Assembly (NCBI GenBank): GCA_964596705.1
Contig: CAZQVG010000013.1
Span: 1 to 13,574, forward strand
Source: JABJPM01 sp964596705
GTDB lineage: Archaea > Nanobdellota > Nanobdellia > SCGC-AAA011-G17 > PNOQ01
Length of the DNA stretch: 13,574 bases
Reading direction: 5' to 3'
The notes beneath the pieces are model-generated. The model made no database searches and was not told the origin of the DNA. It worked only from the letters and a program-made list of their open reading frames with translations. This document shows, one piece after another, positions 1 through 6,518 of the stretch (the stretch's first letter is position 1; the number at the start of each line of letters is the position of its first letter). A program made the translations under genes and the position numbers.

Positions 1-2
1 GT

Positions 3-68
3 TATGTTATTGGAGATGATAATAAAGCAAGATATTTTGGTAAGGTGAAAGATTTAGATATTGTTTAA
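3..68 (+). CDS. 3' end of an upstream gene, possibly a signal peptidase I/S26-like protein (partial)
   Basis: Only the last 21 codons are visible, ending in TAA at 66-68. The residues read YVIGDDNKARYFGKVKDLDIV. A 'V(I/L)GD(N/D)...(S)RYFG.V...DIV' arrangement recalls the C-terminal box of S26 signal peptidases, where a GDN motif is followed by a SRYFG-like segment. The stretch is too short to be sure, and the usual continuation after 'IVG' is missing. The frame is open to the window edge. The next gene starts about 39 nt downstream with its own TATA-like element, so it is probably a separate transcript. Confidence 0.35.
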   Translation, partial: YVIGDDNKARYFGKVKDLDIV

Positions 69-106
69 CAATAATTCTTTTAAAATTGAGTAAATTGCTG
101 GATTTT

Positions 107-1135
107 ATGATTATTGGTATTACTGGTTATAATGCTTCTGGAAAGGATAGTATGGCAGATTATTTAGTTAGTAAGGGATTTGTACATTATTCTTTGTCAG
201 ATATTATTAGGGAAGAATTAAGAAAGAAAAAGAAAAAAATCACAAGAGAAAATCTTATTGATCTAGGAAATGAGTTAAGAAGTAAATATGGTGCGAGTGT
301 TCTAGCTAAGAAAGTTTCTGAGAAAATAAAAAAAGGTCAAAATTACGTTATAACTTCAATAAGAAATAAAGAGGAAGTTAAAGAATTAGAAAAGTTGGAA
401 GGTTTTGTTTTGGTACATGTTTATAGTGATGTTAAAATAAGATTTGAAAGAATAAAAAAACGTGGAAATGAAAAGGATGCAGTAAAGAGTGTTAAAGAGT
501 TAATAGAGAAAGAAAAGCTTGAAGAGTCTAGTGAAGATGATAAACAACAGTTGCATATTGTTAGTAAGATGGCAAAAGTTGTTATTAGAAATGAAGGCAG
601 TTTAGAAGAATTTTATAAAAAAATTGATAGGTTTTTAGTTGATTTTGGAACTAAAAAAAGAACTAATTATATTAGTTGGGATGTTTATTTTATGGGGATT
701 GCGCTATTATCTGCGCAAAGAAGTAAGGATCCTAGTACACAAGTTGGGGCCTGTATTGTTGATAAGAAAAATAAGATTGTTGGTATTGGGTATAATGGTT
801 TTCCAATTGGATGTTCAGATGATGAGTTGCCTTGGGGACGTGGAGAGGGATTAGATAGTAAATATTGGTATGTTGTTCATGCAGAAGCTAATGCTATTTT
901 AAATTCTGGTAGGGATTTAGATGGCGCTAAAATTTATGTTGCTTTATTTCCATGTAATGAGTGTGCTAAGTTAATAATTCAGTCAGGGATAAAAGAGATT
1001 ATTTATTTGAGTGACAAATATAAAGATAGCAATGCAGTAAAAGCAAGCAAAAAGATGTTAAAAATGGCAGGAGTTAAGTTTAGAAGGCTTAAAGACTTTC
1101 CAGAAAAGTTAGTTATTGATTTTTATAACTACTGA
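107..1135 (+). CDS. P-loop kinase-like / dCMP deaminase fusion protein
   Basis: Predicted to deaminate dCMP to dUMP, feeding the ThyX reaction encoded downstream. From ATG 107 (342 aa) the N-terminal half is a nucleotide-kinase-like P-loop domain: MIIGITGYNASGKDS at the very start, then a SLSDIIREEL segment and a LID-like R/K-rich stretch. The C-terminal half (about residues 190-342) is a zinc deaminase. It has HAEANAI (zinc His and catalytic Glu, codons from 878), PCNEC (two zinc Cys, codons from 950), and the dCMP-deaminase-like stretch GYNGFPIGCSDDELPW. A TTG at 86 would add seven residues. ATG 107 is preferred because the family begins right before the first beta strand and a TTTTAAAA element sits about 25 nt upstream. 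Yeast Dcd1 and the Vibrio antiphage deaminase AvcD/DcdV share this two-domain layout. The ThyX/Tmk context argues for a housekeeping role. The substrate is inferred from family and context. Confidence 0.85.
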   Translation: MIIGITGYNASGKDSMADYLVSKGFVHYSLSDIIREELRKKKKKITRENLIDLGNELRSKYGASVLAKKVSEKIKKGQNYVITSIRNKEEVKELEKLEGFVLVHVYSDVKIRFERIKKRGNEKDAVKSVKELIEKEKLEESSEDDKQQLHIVSKMAKVVIRNEGSLEEFYKKIDRFLVDFGTKKRTNYISWDVYFMGIALLSAQRSKDPSTQVGACIVDKKNKIVGIGYNGFPIGCSDDELPWGRGEGLDSKYWYVVHAEANAILNSGRDLDGAKIYVALFPCNECAKLIIQSGIKEIIYLSDKYKDSNAVKASKKMLKMAGVKFRRLKDFPEKLVIDFYNY

Positions 1136-1156
1136 TTAGTTAATATGATCGAAAGA

Positions 1157-1165
1157 TTTATAAAT
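1157..1165 (+). promoter_or_regulatory. TATA box of the lytic transglycosylase-like gene
   Basis: TTTATAAAT is preceded by the purine-rich AAAGA, a plausible BRE. The 14-nt string AAAGATTTATAAAT recurs at 10860-10873 ahead of the tandem tRNAs. The expected transcription start, about 25 nt downstream near 1186-1190, lies after the ATG at 1164 and just before the ATG at 1194, so it decides the start of the following gene. Confidence 0.6.
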
Positions 1166-1193
1166 GGAAGTTTGGAGAAATAAATACTCTAAA

Positions 1194-1862
1194 ATGAATT
1201 ATAATAATGTTGTTATGGCTGTACCTAGGAAAAAAAGAAGAAATTTGAAAGGGATTGTGCTAGGTTTAGGTATGTTGGCAGGACTTTCTTTGATTCATGA
1301 TAATTTGAGTTTAGAGCAAAGAGTGGATGATTTTGTTGTTCATGATGTGGAAGAGGCACCACTTCCAGAATTTTTTAAGAGCGTATATGTCGATCATCCT
1401 GAATTAATTGAGTATAAAGAAATTATAGATGCCAAAGCTTATGAATATGGGTTTGATAGTGAGTTAGTTGCAAGAATTGTTTGGCAAGAATCGAAAGGAA
1501 ATGTTAAGGCTAGATCAAAAAAAGGAGCTTTAGGTTTAATGCAGTTAATGCCTTCTGTTATTAAAATGTATGATGTTAAAGATCCTTATGATCCTGCAGA
1601 AAATATAGATGCAGGTTTAAGGCATTTAAGATGGTTAACAGATAAATTTGGGGGAAATGTTGTGCAAGGTTTGGCAGCATATAATGCAGGACAAAGAGTT
1701 GTTGTTAAAGCACTGAAAAAAGGAACAGGAAGACCTGAAGTTAAGGTTGTTTTTGATACAATGAAGCAGTATTTTTATAATGGTTATGAAGTAGATCCAA
1801 ATAGATTGCCTGGTCAAACAAGACATTATTTGAAAAAAATTTTAGAATATCCTGGAGATTAA
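1194..1862 (+). CDS. Membrane-anchored SLT-fold (lytic transglycosylase-like) protein
   Basis: Resembles soluble lytic transglycosylases of the SLT/goose-lysozyme fold, which cleave peptidoglycan glycan strands outside the cytoplasm. From ATG 1194 (222 aa) the protein has a basic N-terminus (PRKKRRNLKG), one hydrophobic segment at about residues 21-36, then a linker and the SLT domain. Motifs are WQES with the catalytic Glu at about 99, GALGLMQLMP at about 111-120, AAYNAG at about 161-166 and a C-terminal LPGQTRHYLKKIL. That last motif matches the family's 'LP.ET..Y' except for Gln in place of Glu. An upstream ATG at 1164 overlaps the TATA box, so 1194 (or 1215) is preferred. The 3' end overlaps the convergent minus-strand gene by 4 nt. 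Archaea lack murein, so the target may be bacterial or an unrelated glycan, or the domain may serve surface-machine assembly. Confidence 0.8.
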   Translation: MNYNNVVMAVPRKKRRNLKGIVLGLGMLAGLSLIHDNLSLEQRVDDFVVHDVEEAPLPEFFKSVYVDHPELIEYKEIIDAKAYEYGFDSELVARIVWQESKGNVKARSKKGALGLMQLMPSVIKMYDVKDPYDPAENIDAGLRHLRWLTDKFGGNVVQGLAAYNAGQRVVVKALKKGTGRPEVKVVFDTMKQYFYNGYEVDPNRLPGQTRHYLKKILEYPGD

Positions 1863-2104
1863 TCTAGTTTTCTTAATAAGTTTTCAGAGGTTATTGTTAT
1901 ATCTTCTGGCCTAACTACATATCCGAATTGTTCATATACTTTATGTGGGATTAATAATATTTCTCTTTTTTCCATTCCAAGTTCATGGCCTTTTAGGATT
2001 ATATTATATTTTTCTAAAACTTCTTCAGAAGGAGCATTGCATGTATAATGAAATACATAGTCCCCTGTTATAATTGTTCCTTCAAAAATATGTGGATCTC
2101 TCAT
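1859..2104 (-). CDS. Hypothetical protein next to the assembly gap, possibly 5'-truncated
   Basis: I do not recognise this protein. The visible 81 codons start with ATG at 2104-2102, the very last bases before the N run. The true start could be that ATG or could lie inside the gap. The product begins MRDPHIFEGTIITGDYVFHY and contains NAPSEEVLEKYNIILKGHELGMEKREI and PHKVYEQFGYVVRPEDITITSENLL, split here by omitted residues. It has no signal peptide, no membrane segment and no obvious metal-binding cluster. Its stop codon overlaps the stop of the convergent SLT gene by 4 nt. Coding potential is supported by the clean frame and by a composition typical of a small soluble alpha/beta protein. Confidence 0.5.
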   Translation of the reverse strand: MRDPHIFEGTIITGDYVFHYTCNAPSEEVLEKYNIILKGHELGMEKREILLIPHKVYEQFGYVVRPEDITITSENLLRKLD

Positions 2105-2204
2105 NNNNNNNNNNNNNNNNNNNNNNNNNNNNNNNNNNNNNNNNNNNNNNNNNNNNNNNNNNNNNNNNNNNNNNNNNNNNNNNNNNNNNNNNNNNNNNNN
2201 NNNN
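2105..2204. other. Assembly gap (100 N)
   Basis: Exactly 100 N, the conventional placeholder for a scaffold gap of unknown length. The 5' ends of the genes on both sides point into it, so one or more gene starts and a divergent promoter region are missing. Confidence 0.98.
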
Positions 2205-2205
2205 T

Positions 2206-2538
2206 TTAAAAACAAAAATTGCATGGGGTTTATTTGGTTTGTATGGTTTGGCTACTTGTATTCAGAATGTTAGGTTTTATAATAATGAGATAAGGCCTTT
2301 AGAAGAAGAGTTTATTCAAGTAGCAGAGCAAATAAAAAAACAATATGGAACGCCAATACCTAATTATGTTTTATTAGAAAGTGGAGAATTAGAAAGGATT
2401 GTAGAAGAAAGAAAAGAAGTTGTAAGAAAATATCATGCTATTGATGAAAGTAGATGGGTGTTACGACCTAGTGGAGCAGAGATTATAGATGGAGAAACTT
2501 ATTTATTGCACCCTTTTTATATTCCTAATCAACAGTAA
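2206..2538 (+). CDS. Hypothetical protein with an N-terminal membrane segment, 5'-truncated by the gap
   Basis: Not recognised. The frame is open from the end of the N run and ends with TAA at 2536-2538, giving 110 visible residues. They begin with a hydrophobic segment (KIAWGLFGLYGLATCIQNV) that looks like a transmembrane helix. This is followed by a charged helical region (EIRPLEEEFIQVAEQIKKQYG, then ELERIVEERKEVVRKYH) and a C-terminal stretch with RPSGAEIIDGETYLLHPFYIP. The start is lost in the gap. The 3' end overlaps the convergent DUF357 gene by 14 nt. It is plausibly a small membrane-anchored protein with a soluble helical part. Confidence 0.55.
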   Translation, partial: LKTKIAWGLFGLYGLATCIQNVRFYNNEIRPLEEEFIQVAEQIKKQYGTPIPNYVLLESGELERIVEERKEVVRKYHAIDESRWVLRPSGAEIIDGETYLLHPFYIPNQQ

Positions 2539-2806
2539 ATAATCTTGAATCGTGAACATCAAATATTCTGCTTCTAGCGCCAGCATCTAGCCAGCCATGA
2601 GCATAATTTAGAGCAGCAAAGGCGTTCACAAAATCATTATTTTTTTCAAAATGTTTTGCATCTGAGATGTATCTAGAAATCATGTCTAGAAAATCCTCTG
2701 CTAATTCTTTTTTTTCTGGATTTATGTTATGTTTAGCTAATTCATAAGCTTCTTGAGTTATTGCAAAATACTTTTCTAGTTTTTCTTTAGTAATTTTGTC
2801 TTCCAT
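2525..2806 (-). CDS. DUF357 family protein
   Basis: Archaeal DUF357 protein of unknown function, a small all-helical domain. From ATG 2806 (93 aa) it reads MEDKITKEKLEKYFAITQEA, then a middle helix (AEDFLDMISRYISDAKHF). The diagnostic box ALNYAHGWLDAGARSRIFDVHDSRLFTVD follows near the C-terminus (FVNAFAALNYAHGWLDAGAR and the rest). The conserved YAHGWLDAGAR is what identifies the family. The frame extends upstream to an ATG at 2878, but that would overlap the divergent thyX start and add a non-conserved basic tail, so 2806 is chosen. The remaining 60 bp to thyX hold AT-rich elements suited to a divergent promoter pair. Length agrees with the family. Confidence 0.85.
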   Translation of the reverse strand: MEDKITKEKLEKYFAITQEAYELAKHNINPEKKELAEDFLDMISRYISDAKHFEKNNDFVNAFAALNYAHGWLDAGARSRIFDVHDSRLFTVD

Positions 2807-2836
2807 TTTCCAATATTTATTTTTTTTAGCATAAAT

Positions 2837-2847
2837 AATTATAAATC
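2837..2847. promoter_or_regulatory. Shared TATA region between divergent DUF357 and thyX
   Basis: AATTATAAATC reads as a TATA box about 25 nt before the thyX ATG (2867). Its reverse complement GATTTATAATT serves as a TATA box about 35 nt from the DUF357 ATG (2806). The thyX transcript would be leaderless. This is inferred from spacing only. Confidence 0.45.
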
Positions 2848-2866
2848 TATTGTTTTTTCTAATATC

Positions 2867-3703
2867 ATGGATGTTCATAGAAGTGATGAAGCAGATGCAA
2901 TTCTTGGAAAGGAATTTAAGTGTTTAGATCATGGTTTTATAAGATTAGTGGATTATATGGGTACAGATGCTTCCATTGTTCAAGCGGCAAGGGTTAGTTA
3001 TGGAAAAGGTACTAAATCTGTTTCTGAGGATAGAAATTTGATTAGATATTTAATGAGACATCAGCATACAAGTCCATTTGAAATGGTAGAAGCTAAATTT
3101 CACGTTAGATTGCCTATTTTTGTGGCAAGACAGTGGATTAGGCATAGGACTGCTAATGTTAATGAGTATAGTATGAGATATTCTGAATCTCTTGGATTAT
3201 ATTACGTGCCAAGGGTAGAAGATATTGCTGAGCAATCTAAAGATAATAAACAAGGTAGGGGGGAAAATTTAGAGGAAGTTCTTGCTATTGATCTGAGAGA
3301 AAGAATTAGAAATCAAAATGAAATGAGTGATATATTTTATCATGAATTATTGGATGAGGGAGTTGCAAGAGAGTTGGCTAGAATTAATTCGCCAGTTTCC
3401 ACATATACAGAATGGTATTGGAAGAATGATTTAAGGAATATTTTTCATTTTCTTAAATTGAGGATGGATAAGCATGCTCAGAAAGAAATAAGGGTGTATG
3501 CTTTTACAATGGCGGATATAATAAAGAAAATTGTACCTATTTCTTATGAAGCATTTGAAGATTATGTGTTGAATGCTGTGACATTTTCTGCAATAGAGAT
3601 GGAAGCTTTAAGGAGAGTTTTACATGGACATAATGCAAAAGATGCAGCCGAGGAAGTAGGATTAAAAGGAAGAGAATTAAAGGAGTTTCTGGGAAAAATC
3701 TAA
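2867..3703 (+). CDS. thyX: FAD-dependent thymidylate synthase ThyX
   Basis: Converts dUMP to dTMP using methylene-tetrahydrofolate and reduced FAD (EC 2.1.1.148). It is 278 aa, within the family range. The ThyX signature is RHRTANVNEYSMRY at residues 92-105, matching RHR(X)7S. It is preceded by RHQHTSPFE at 64-72, the FAD-binding strand region, and by VQAARVSYGKGTK. The C-terminal LRMDKHAQKEIRVYAFTMA segment is the nucleotide-binding helix with the conserved AQ.EIR. tmk follows after 2 nt, so the two are surely co-transcribed, and the P-loop/dCMP deaminase upstream would supply dUMP. No ThyA is visible in the window. The ATG at 2867 lies 25 nt from a TATA-like element. Confidence 0.97.
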   Translation: MDVHRSDEADAILGKEFKCLDHGFIRLVDYMGTDASIVQAARVSYGKGTKSVSEDRNLIRYLMRHQHTSPFEMVEAKFHVRLPIFVARQWIRHRTANVNEYSMRYSESLGLYYVPRVEDIAEQSKDNKQGRGENLEEVLAIDLRERIRNQNEMSDIFYHELLDEGVARELARINSPVSTYTEWYWKNDLRNIFHFLKLRMDKHAQKEIRVYAFTMADIIKKIVPISYEAFEDYVLNAVTFSAIEMEALRRVLHGHNAKDAAEEVGLKGRELKEFLGKI

Positions 3704-3705
3704 AA

Positions 3706-4335
3706 ATGTATTTTATTGTATTTGAAGGAATAGATGGAAGTGGTAAAACTACTCAGATGTTGAAGACAATAGATTTCTTGAAAGATTATAAACAAATTTT
3801 TGTTACAAAAGAACCAAGTACTAATAAGGTTGGGAAGTATATTAAAAGGTTGTTAAAACAAGATCATAATCCAGAGTCTAATGCTTTGAAATATTTTAAT
3901 TTATATCAAAAAGATAGGGAAATACATAATAAACAAATAAAAAAGCAACTTAAGATGGGAAATATTGTTGTTTGTGACAGGTATTATTATTCTACTTTGG
4001 CTTATCAAAAGGAGCAAGGTTTGAAGACAGATTTTATTTTAGAGAAATCAAAGAAATTTATTGTTCCTGATTTGGTGTTTATTATTGATGTTCCAGAAGA
4101 GGTTGCTTTGAAACGTTTGGGGAAAAGAGGTACAAAAAATGAGAAGTTTGAGAAGTTAGAGTTTTTGAAGAAATTAAGAAGAAGTTATTTGAATATGTCT
4201 TTGTATGGGAAAAAATTAGATAAATTAAGAAAAAACAAGAAGAAAGAGAATATTGTATTGATCGATGGGAATAAAAAACCTGATGAAGTTTTTGAAGAGG
4301 TAAAAAAAGAATTAATTAAATTTTTGAGAAGATGA
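3706..4335 (+). CDS. tmk: Thymidylate kinase
   Basis: Phosphorylates dTMP to dTDP with ATP (EC 2.7.4.9), the step after ThyX. It is 209 aa, normal for the family. The P-loop is GIDGSGKTT at residues 8-16. TKEPST at 34-39 corresponds to the conserved '(R/T)EP' dTMP-binding loop, and DRYYYSTLAYQ at 91-101 is the DR(Y/F).-S..AYQ signature. The LID region RLGKRGTKNEKFEK is at about 137-150. The start codon comes 2 nt after the thyX stop, and the stop overlaps the next start as ATGA, indicating translational coupling. Confidence 0.95.
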   Translation: MYFIVFEGIDGSGKTTQMLKTIDFLKDYKQIFVTKEPSTNKVGKYIKRLLKQDHNPESNALKYFNLYQKDREIHNKQIKKQLKMGNIVVCDRYYYSTLAYQKEQGLKTDFILEKSKKFIVPDLVFIIDVPEEVALKRLGKRGTKNEKFEKLEFLKKLRRSYLNMSLYGKKLDKLRKNKKKENIVLIDGNKKPDEVFEEVKKELIKFLRR

Positions 4336-4844
4336 AAAAGTTATTATCTGTAATTTTTGTTGTTTTTGTTTTATTGAGTGTTGTTAGTGTTGTTTTTTTA
4401 GAAGAGGTTTTTAGAAATAAAGATTTAAGGGAGTTTTATTTTTTTGGGAAAGAGTTGAATGATAATTATTTAGAAAAAGAAAAAGTGCACATGGATGAAG
4501 TTAAGAATTTAGTGAATATCGTTTTGTTGTTTGATTTATTGTTAATTTTTGTTTTGTTAAAGTTTAATAAAGTTGATTTGAAGTTAAGTGGGAAAATATT
4601 AGTTTTTATTTCAGTTATTTTATTTTTTGGTGCTTTAAATTTTGATAGATTTTTTTGGAATTTTCATTTAGTGTTTTTTAATTCTGATAATTGGTTGTTG
4701 CCTGCTGATTCTTTGTTGATAAAAACTTATCCTTTTAATTATTTTAGAAATATGTTTATTTTTATTGATATTGTTTATCTTATTATTGGATTTTATTTAA
4801 TAGATAGATTTAAAATATTTAGCAGATTAACTAAACTAAAATGA
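4332..4844 (+). CDS. DUF1461 / Lit-like four-helix membrane protein
   Basis: A 170-aa integral membrane protein with four hydrophobic segments at about residues 4-23, 61-78, 87-104 and 139-158. It matches what I know of the DUF1461/TIGR01906 family. There is a His-Asp/Glu-Val-Lys box after TM1 (KVHMDEVKNL, H53). After TM3 comes FHLVFFNSDNWLLPADSLLIKTYPFNYF (H112, split here only by length: FHLVFFNSDNWLLP then ADSLLIKTYPFNYF), which fits 'FH..FF..D.W...D.LI...P..FF'. In low-GC Firmicutes, Lit of this family transfers an acyl chain within diacylglyceryl lipoproteins and depends on two histidines. H53 and H112 are candidates for that pair. It sits at the end of the thyX-tmk operon with ATGA overlaps on both sides. 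Family membership is fairly sure; enzymatic activity in an archaeon is inference. Confidence 0.7.
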   Translation: MKKLLSVIFVVFVLLSVVSVVFLEEVFRNKDLREFYFFGKELNDNYLEKEKVHMDEVKNLVNIVLLFDLLLIFVLLKFNKVDLKLSGKILVFISVILFFGALNFDRFFWNFHLVFFNSDNWLLPADSLLIKTYPFNYFRNMFIFIDIVYLIIGFYLIDRFKIFSRLTKLK

Positions 4845-5194
4845 AACAACAACAAAGAAGGATTCATTGGAATGTTGAAGGTGTTTATTCTGGAGAGGAT
4901 ATCTTTAGATGGTATTTTTTAATTGTTAATAAACCATTGGAGATTGAGAAAATAAAATATAGGATTTTTGAAGATTTAGCTCCTATTATGAATCTAGAAG
5001 ATTTGGATAAGAATCTTGTGCCGAGAACAGGCGGGTTACATTATGATTTGTTTAGAATCGAGAGTAGTCGTAAGAGGTTTGGAAAACCACTTTCAGAAAT
5101 TTATCGCGGGAGATGGGTAAGGGATAGAAGGTTATATACAAGAAAAGATTCAGTAAGCTTGTATAATATTATCGAGAGAGAAGGATTAGTTTAG
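4841..5194 (+). CDS. Small basic hypothetical protein at the end of the thyX-tmk operon
   Basis: Unrecognised, 117 aa. It is rich in Arg/Lys with alternating hydrophobic positions (KKx-like segments such as SSRKRFGKPLSEIYRGRW and RDRRLYTRKDSVSLYNIIER). It contains WYFLIVNKPLEIEKIKYRIFED and a Gly-Gly turn (RTGGLHYDLF), split here by omitted residues. There is no signal peptide or membrane helix. The ATG at 4841 overlaps the stop of the Lit-like gene as ATGA, which supports real expression within the operon. The stop overlaps the convergent cysteine desulfurase stop by 9 nt. The basic character could suit nucleic-acid or membrane-surface binding, but no motif supports a specific role. Confidence 0.6.
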   Translation: MKQQQRRIHWNVEGVYSGEDIFRWYFLIVNKPLEIEKIKYRIFEDLAPIMNLEDLDKNLVPRTGGLHYDLFRIESSRKRFGKPLSEIYRGRWVRDRRLYTRKDSVSLYNIIEREGLV

Positions 5195-6331
5195 CTTCTT
5201 TAAATCCTCCAATGCTTTGTTAAATATTTCTATCTCTTCTGGGGTGTTATATATGTAGAAGCTAGCTCTTGCTGAACCTTCAATTGAATTAGCGTTATAC
5301 CAGGAATGTACACAATGTTGGCCGCTTCTGATCATTATATTTTTGCTTGCATCTAAGATAGATGCTACCTCATGGAAATTTATGCCAGGTATGTTGAAAT
5401 TAAAGATTCCCCTTTCTCCTGTATAACCTATGAGTTTTAAATTGTCTGTGTTTATTGATTTTACTAGTTTTATTTCGTGTTGTTTTATGTTGTCTAGACC
5501 TATTTTTTGTAAATATTCTGCTGCTTTTGCAAGTCCTAAAATTCCTGCATAGTTTTGCAATCCTGCTTCAAATCTGTTTGGAAGTTTTTCCATCTCGTAA
5601 CTCTCATATGTTGTGTTAATTACAGTTTCTCCACCAACTAAGAATTGTTTTAAGTTTAACAGAAGTTCTTCTTTTCCATATAAAACTCCAGTGCCAGAAG
5701 GACCTAGCATTTTATGGCCTGAGAAACTTAAAAAATCAACATCTAATTTCTTTACATTCACTTCTTGATGTGGAACTGTTTGAGCGGCATCTAAATGTAC
5801 TAATGTATTATTTTCATGAGCTATTTTTATTATTTCTTTTGCTGGAATTGTATAACCATCTATGTTGCTAGTTAATATAAAACTAACTAAATCGTAATTC
5901 TTTATTGCTTCAGAAAATTTTTCTAAGTTAAATGTAAAGTCTGGATTTGATTTTATAATGCCGTATCTCCTAAACCTTTGCCAAGGTAAAAGATTAGAAT
6001 TATGTTCTTTATCTGTTAGTAAGACTTTATTGAAATTTAGTGAATTTGCTAATAAATTTATTGATTCTGTTGTATTCTTTGTGAATATTATTTCTTTTGA
6101 TTTTTTTGCTCCTATGAATTTTTTTATGATGTTTCTTGCGTTTTCTAGTTCTGATGTTAATTGAGTGCCTAGCTTATGAATACTTCTTCCAGCACAAGCA
6201 GGATATTCTTTATAGTATTCGTTTATTTTATTGATAACTTGTATTGGCCTTAAAGTCATGCATGCAGAATCAAAATATATTATATCTTTTTGCAATACTG
6301 GGAAGTCTTCTCTTATTTTATTTATATTCAT
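5186..6331 (-). CDS. SufS-like cysteine desulfurase (class V aminotransferase fold)
   Basis: PLP enzyme predicted to convert cysteine to alanine plus an enzyme persulfide for Fe-S clusters or tRNA thiolation. It is 381 aa, slightly shorter than bacterial SufS. The N-terminal DSACMTLRP (21-29) and CAGRSIHKL (46-54) are characteristic of an archaeal subgroup. VHLDAAQTVPH (178-188) holds the PLP-binding Asp181. SFSGHK (202-207) holds the Schiff-base Lys207. GQHCVH (337-342) carries the catalytic Cys340, and GSARASFYIYNT (352-363) the conserved Arg355. No SufB/C/D or IscU gene is in the window, so its acceptor is unknown. It is monocistronic, with a minus-strand TATA at 6355-6363 and ATG at 6331. 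Confidence 0.9.
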   Translation of the reverse strand: MNINKIREDFPVLQKDIIYFDSACMTLRPIQVINKINEYYKEYPACAGRSIHKLGTQLTSELENARNIIKKFIGAKKSKEIIFTKNTTESINLLANSLNFNKVLLTDKEHNSNLLPWQRFRRYGIIKSNPDFTFNLEKFSEAIKNYDLVSFILTSNIDGYTIPAKEIIKIAHENNTLVHLDAAQTVPHQEVNVKKLDVDFLSFSGHKMLGPSGTGVLYGKEELLLNLKQFLVGGETVINTTYESYEMEKLPNRFEAGLQNYAGILGLAKAAEYLQKIGLDNIKQHEIKLVKSINTDNLKLIGYTGERGIFNFNIPGINFHEVASILDASKNIMIRSGQHCVHSWYNANSIEGSARASFYIYNTPEEIEIFNKALEDLKKLN

Positions 6332-6354
6332 AGGAATTTAGATAAGAAAGAGGG

Positions 6355-6371
6355 GTATAAAAATATTTCTA
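6355..6371 (-). promoter_or_regulatory. TATA region of the cysteine desulfurase gene
   Basis: Read on the minus strand, TAGAAATATTTTTATAC contains a TATA box (TTTTTATAC) centred about 25-28 nt before ATG 6331, predicting a leaderless transcript. The identical 17-mer occurs at 7737-7753 before another minus-strand gene. The rest of 6372-6478 holds only AT-rich sequence with no recognisable element. Confidence 0.6.
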
Positions 6372-6479
6372 ATCACATTTTGTACTTTTTATGTTATGTT
6401 GAGACCATCTTTAACTCAATGAATTTATATTATTGTAGGGGTTAGAGATATAACGCAATTAATCTTCTTTAAAAAAGCA

Positions 6480-6492
6480 ATATTTATATATT
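6480..6492 (+). promoter_or_regulatory. TATA box of the TraB-like gene
   Basis: AATATTTATATAT lies about 32 nt before ATG 6519, giving a predicted leader of only a few nucleotides that contains the weak Shine-Dalgarno-like GAAGGT. Confidence 0.5.
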
Positions 6493-6518
6493 GAAATAAA
6501 TTGTTTGAAGGTAAGAAG

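Noticed and set aside
639..854. Plus-strand frame inside the deaminase gene
   Set aside because: Out-of-frame shadow of a well-supported gene.
107..1135. Calling the deaminase an antiphage AvcD/DcdV system
   Set aside because: Domain layout is similar, but neighbouring ThyX and Tmk point to dTMP synthesis, and no defence genes or AvcI-like RNA are visible.
1164..1193. ATG 1164 as the SLT gene start
   Set aside because: It overlaps a strong TATA box (1157-1165), so it would lie upstream of the predicted transcript start. It remains possible if another promoter is used.
1635..1826. Minus-strand frame inside the SLT gene
   Set aside because: Antisense shadow with a Cys/Ile-rich low-complexity product.
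2105..2224. Extension of the minus-strand hypothetical through the gap to 2224
   Set aside because: The added residues are N-derived apart from a few codons on the other side, and the gap length is unknown.
2074..2538. An open frame crossing the N run on the plus strand with a start at 2074
   Set aside because: It exists only because N codons contain no stops. The part before the gap is antisense to the minus-strand hypothetical. Only the portion after the gap is kept.
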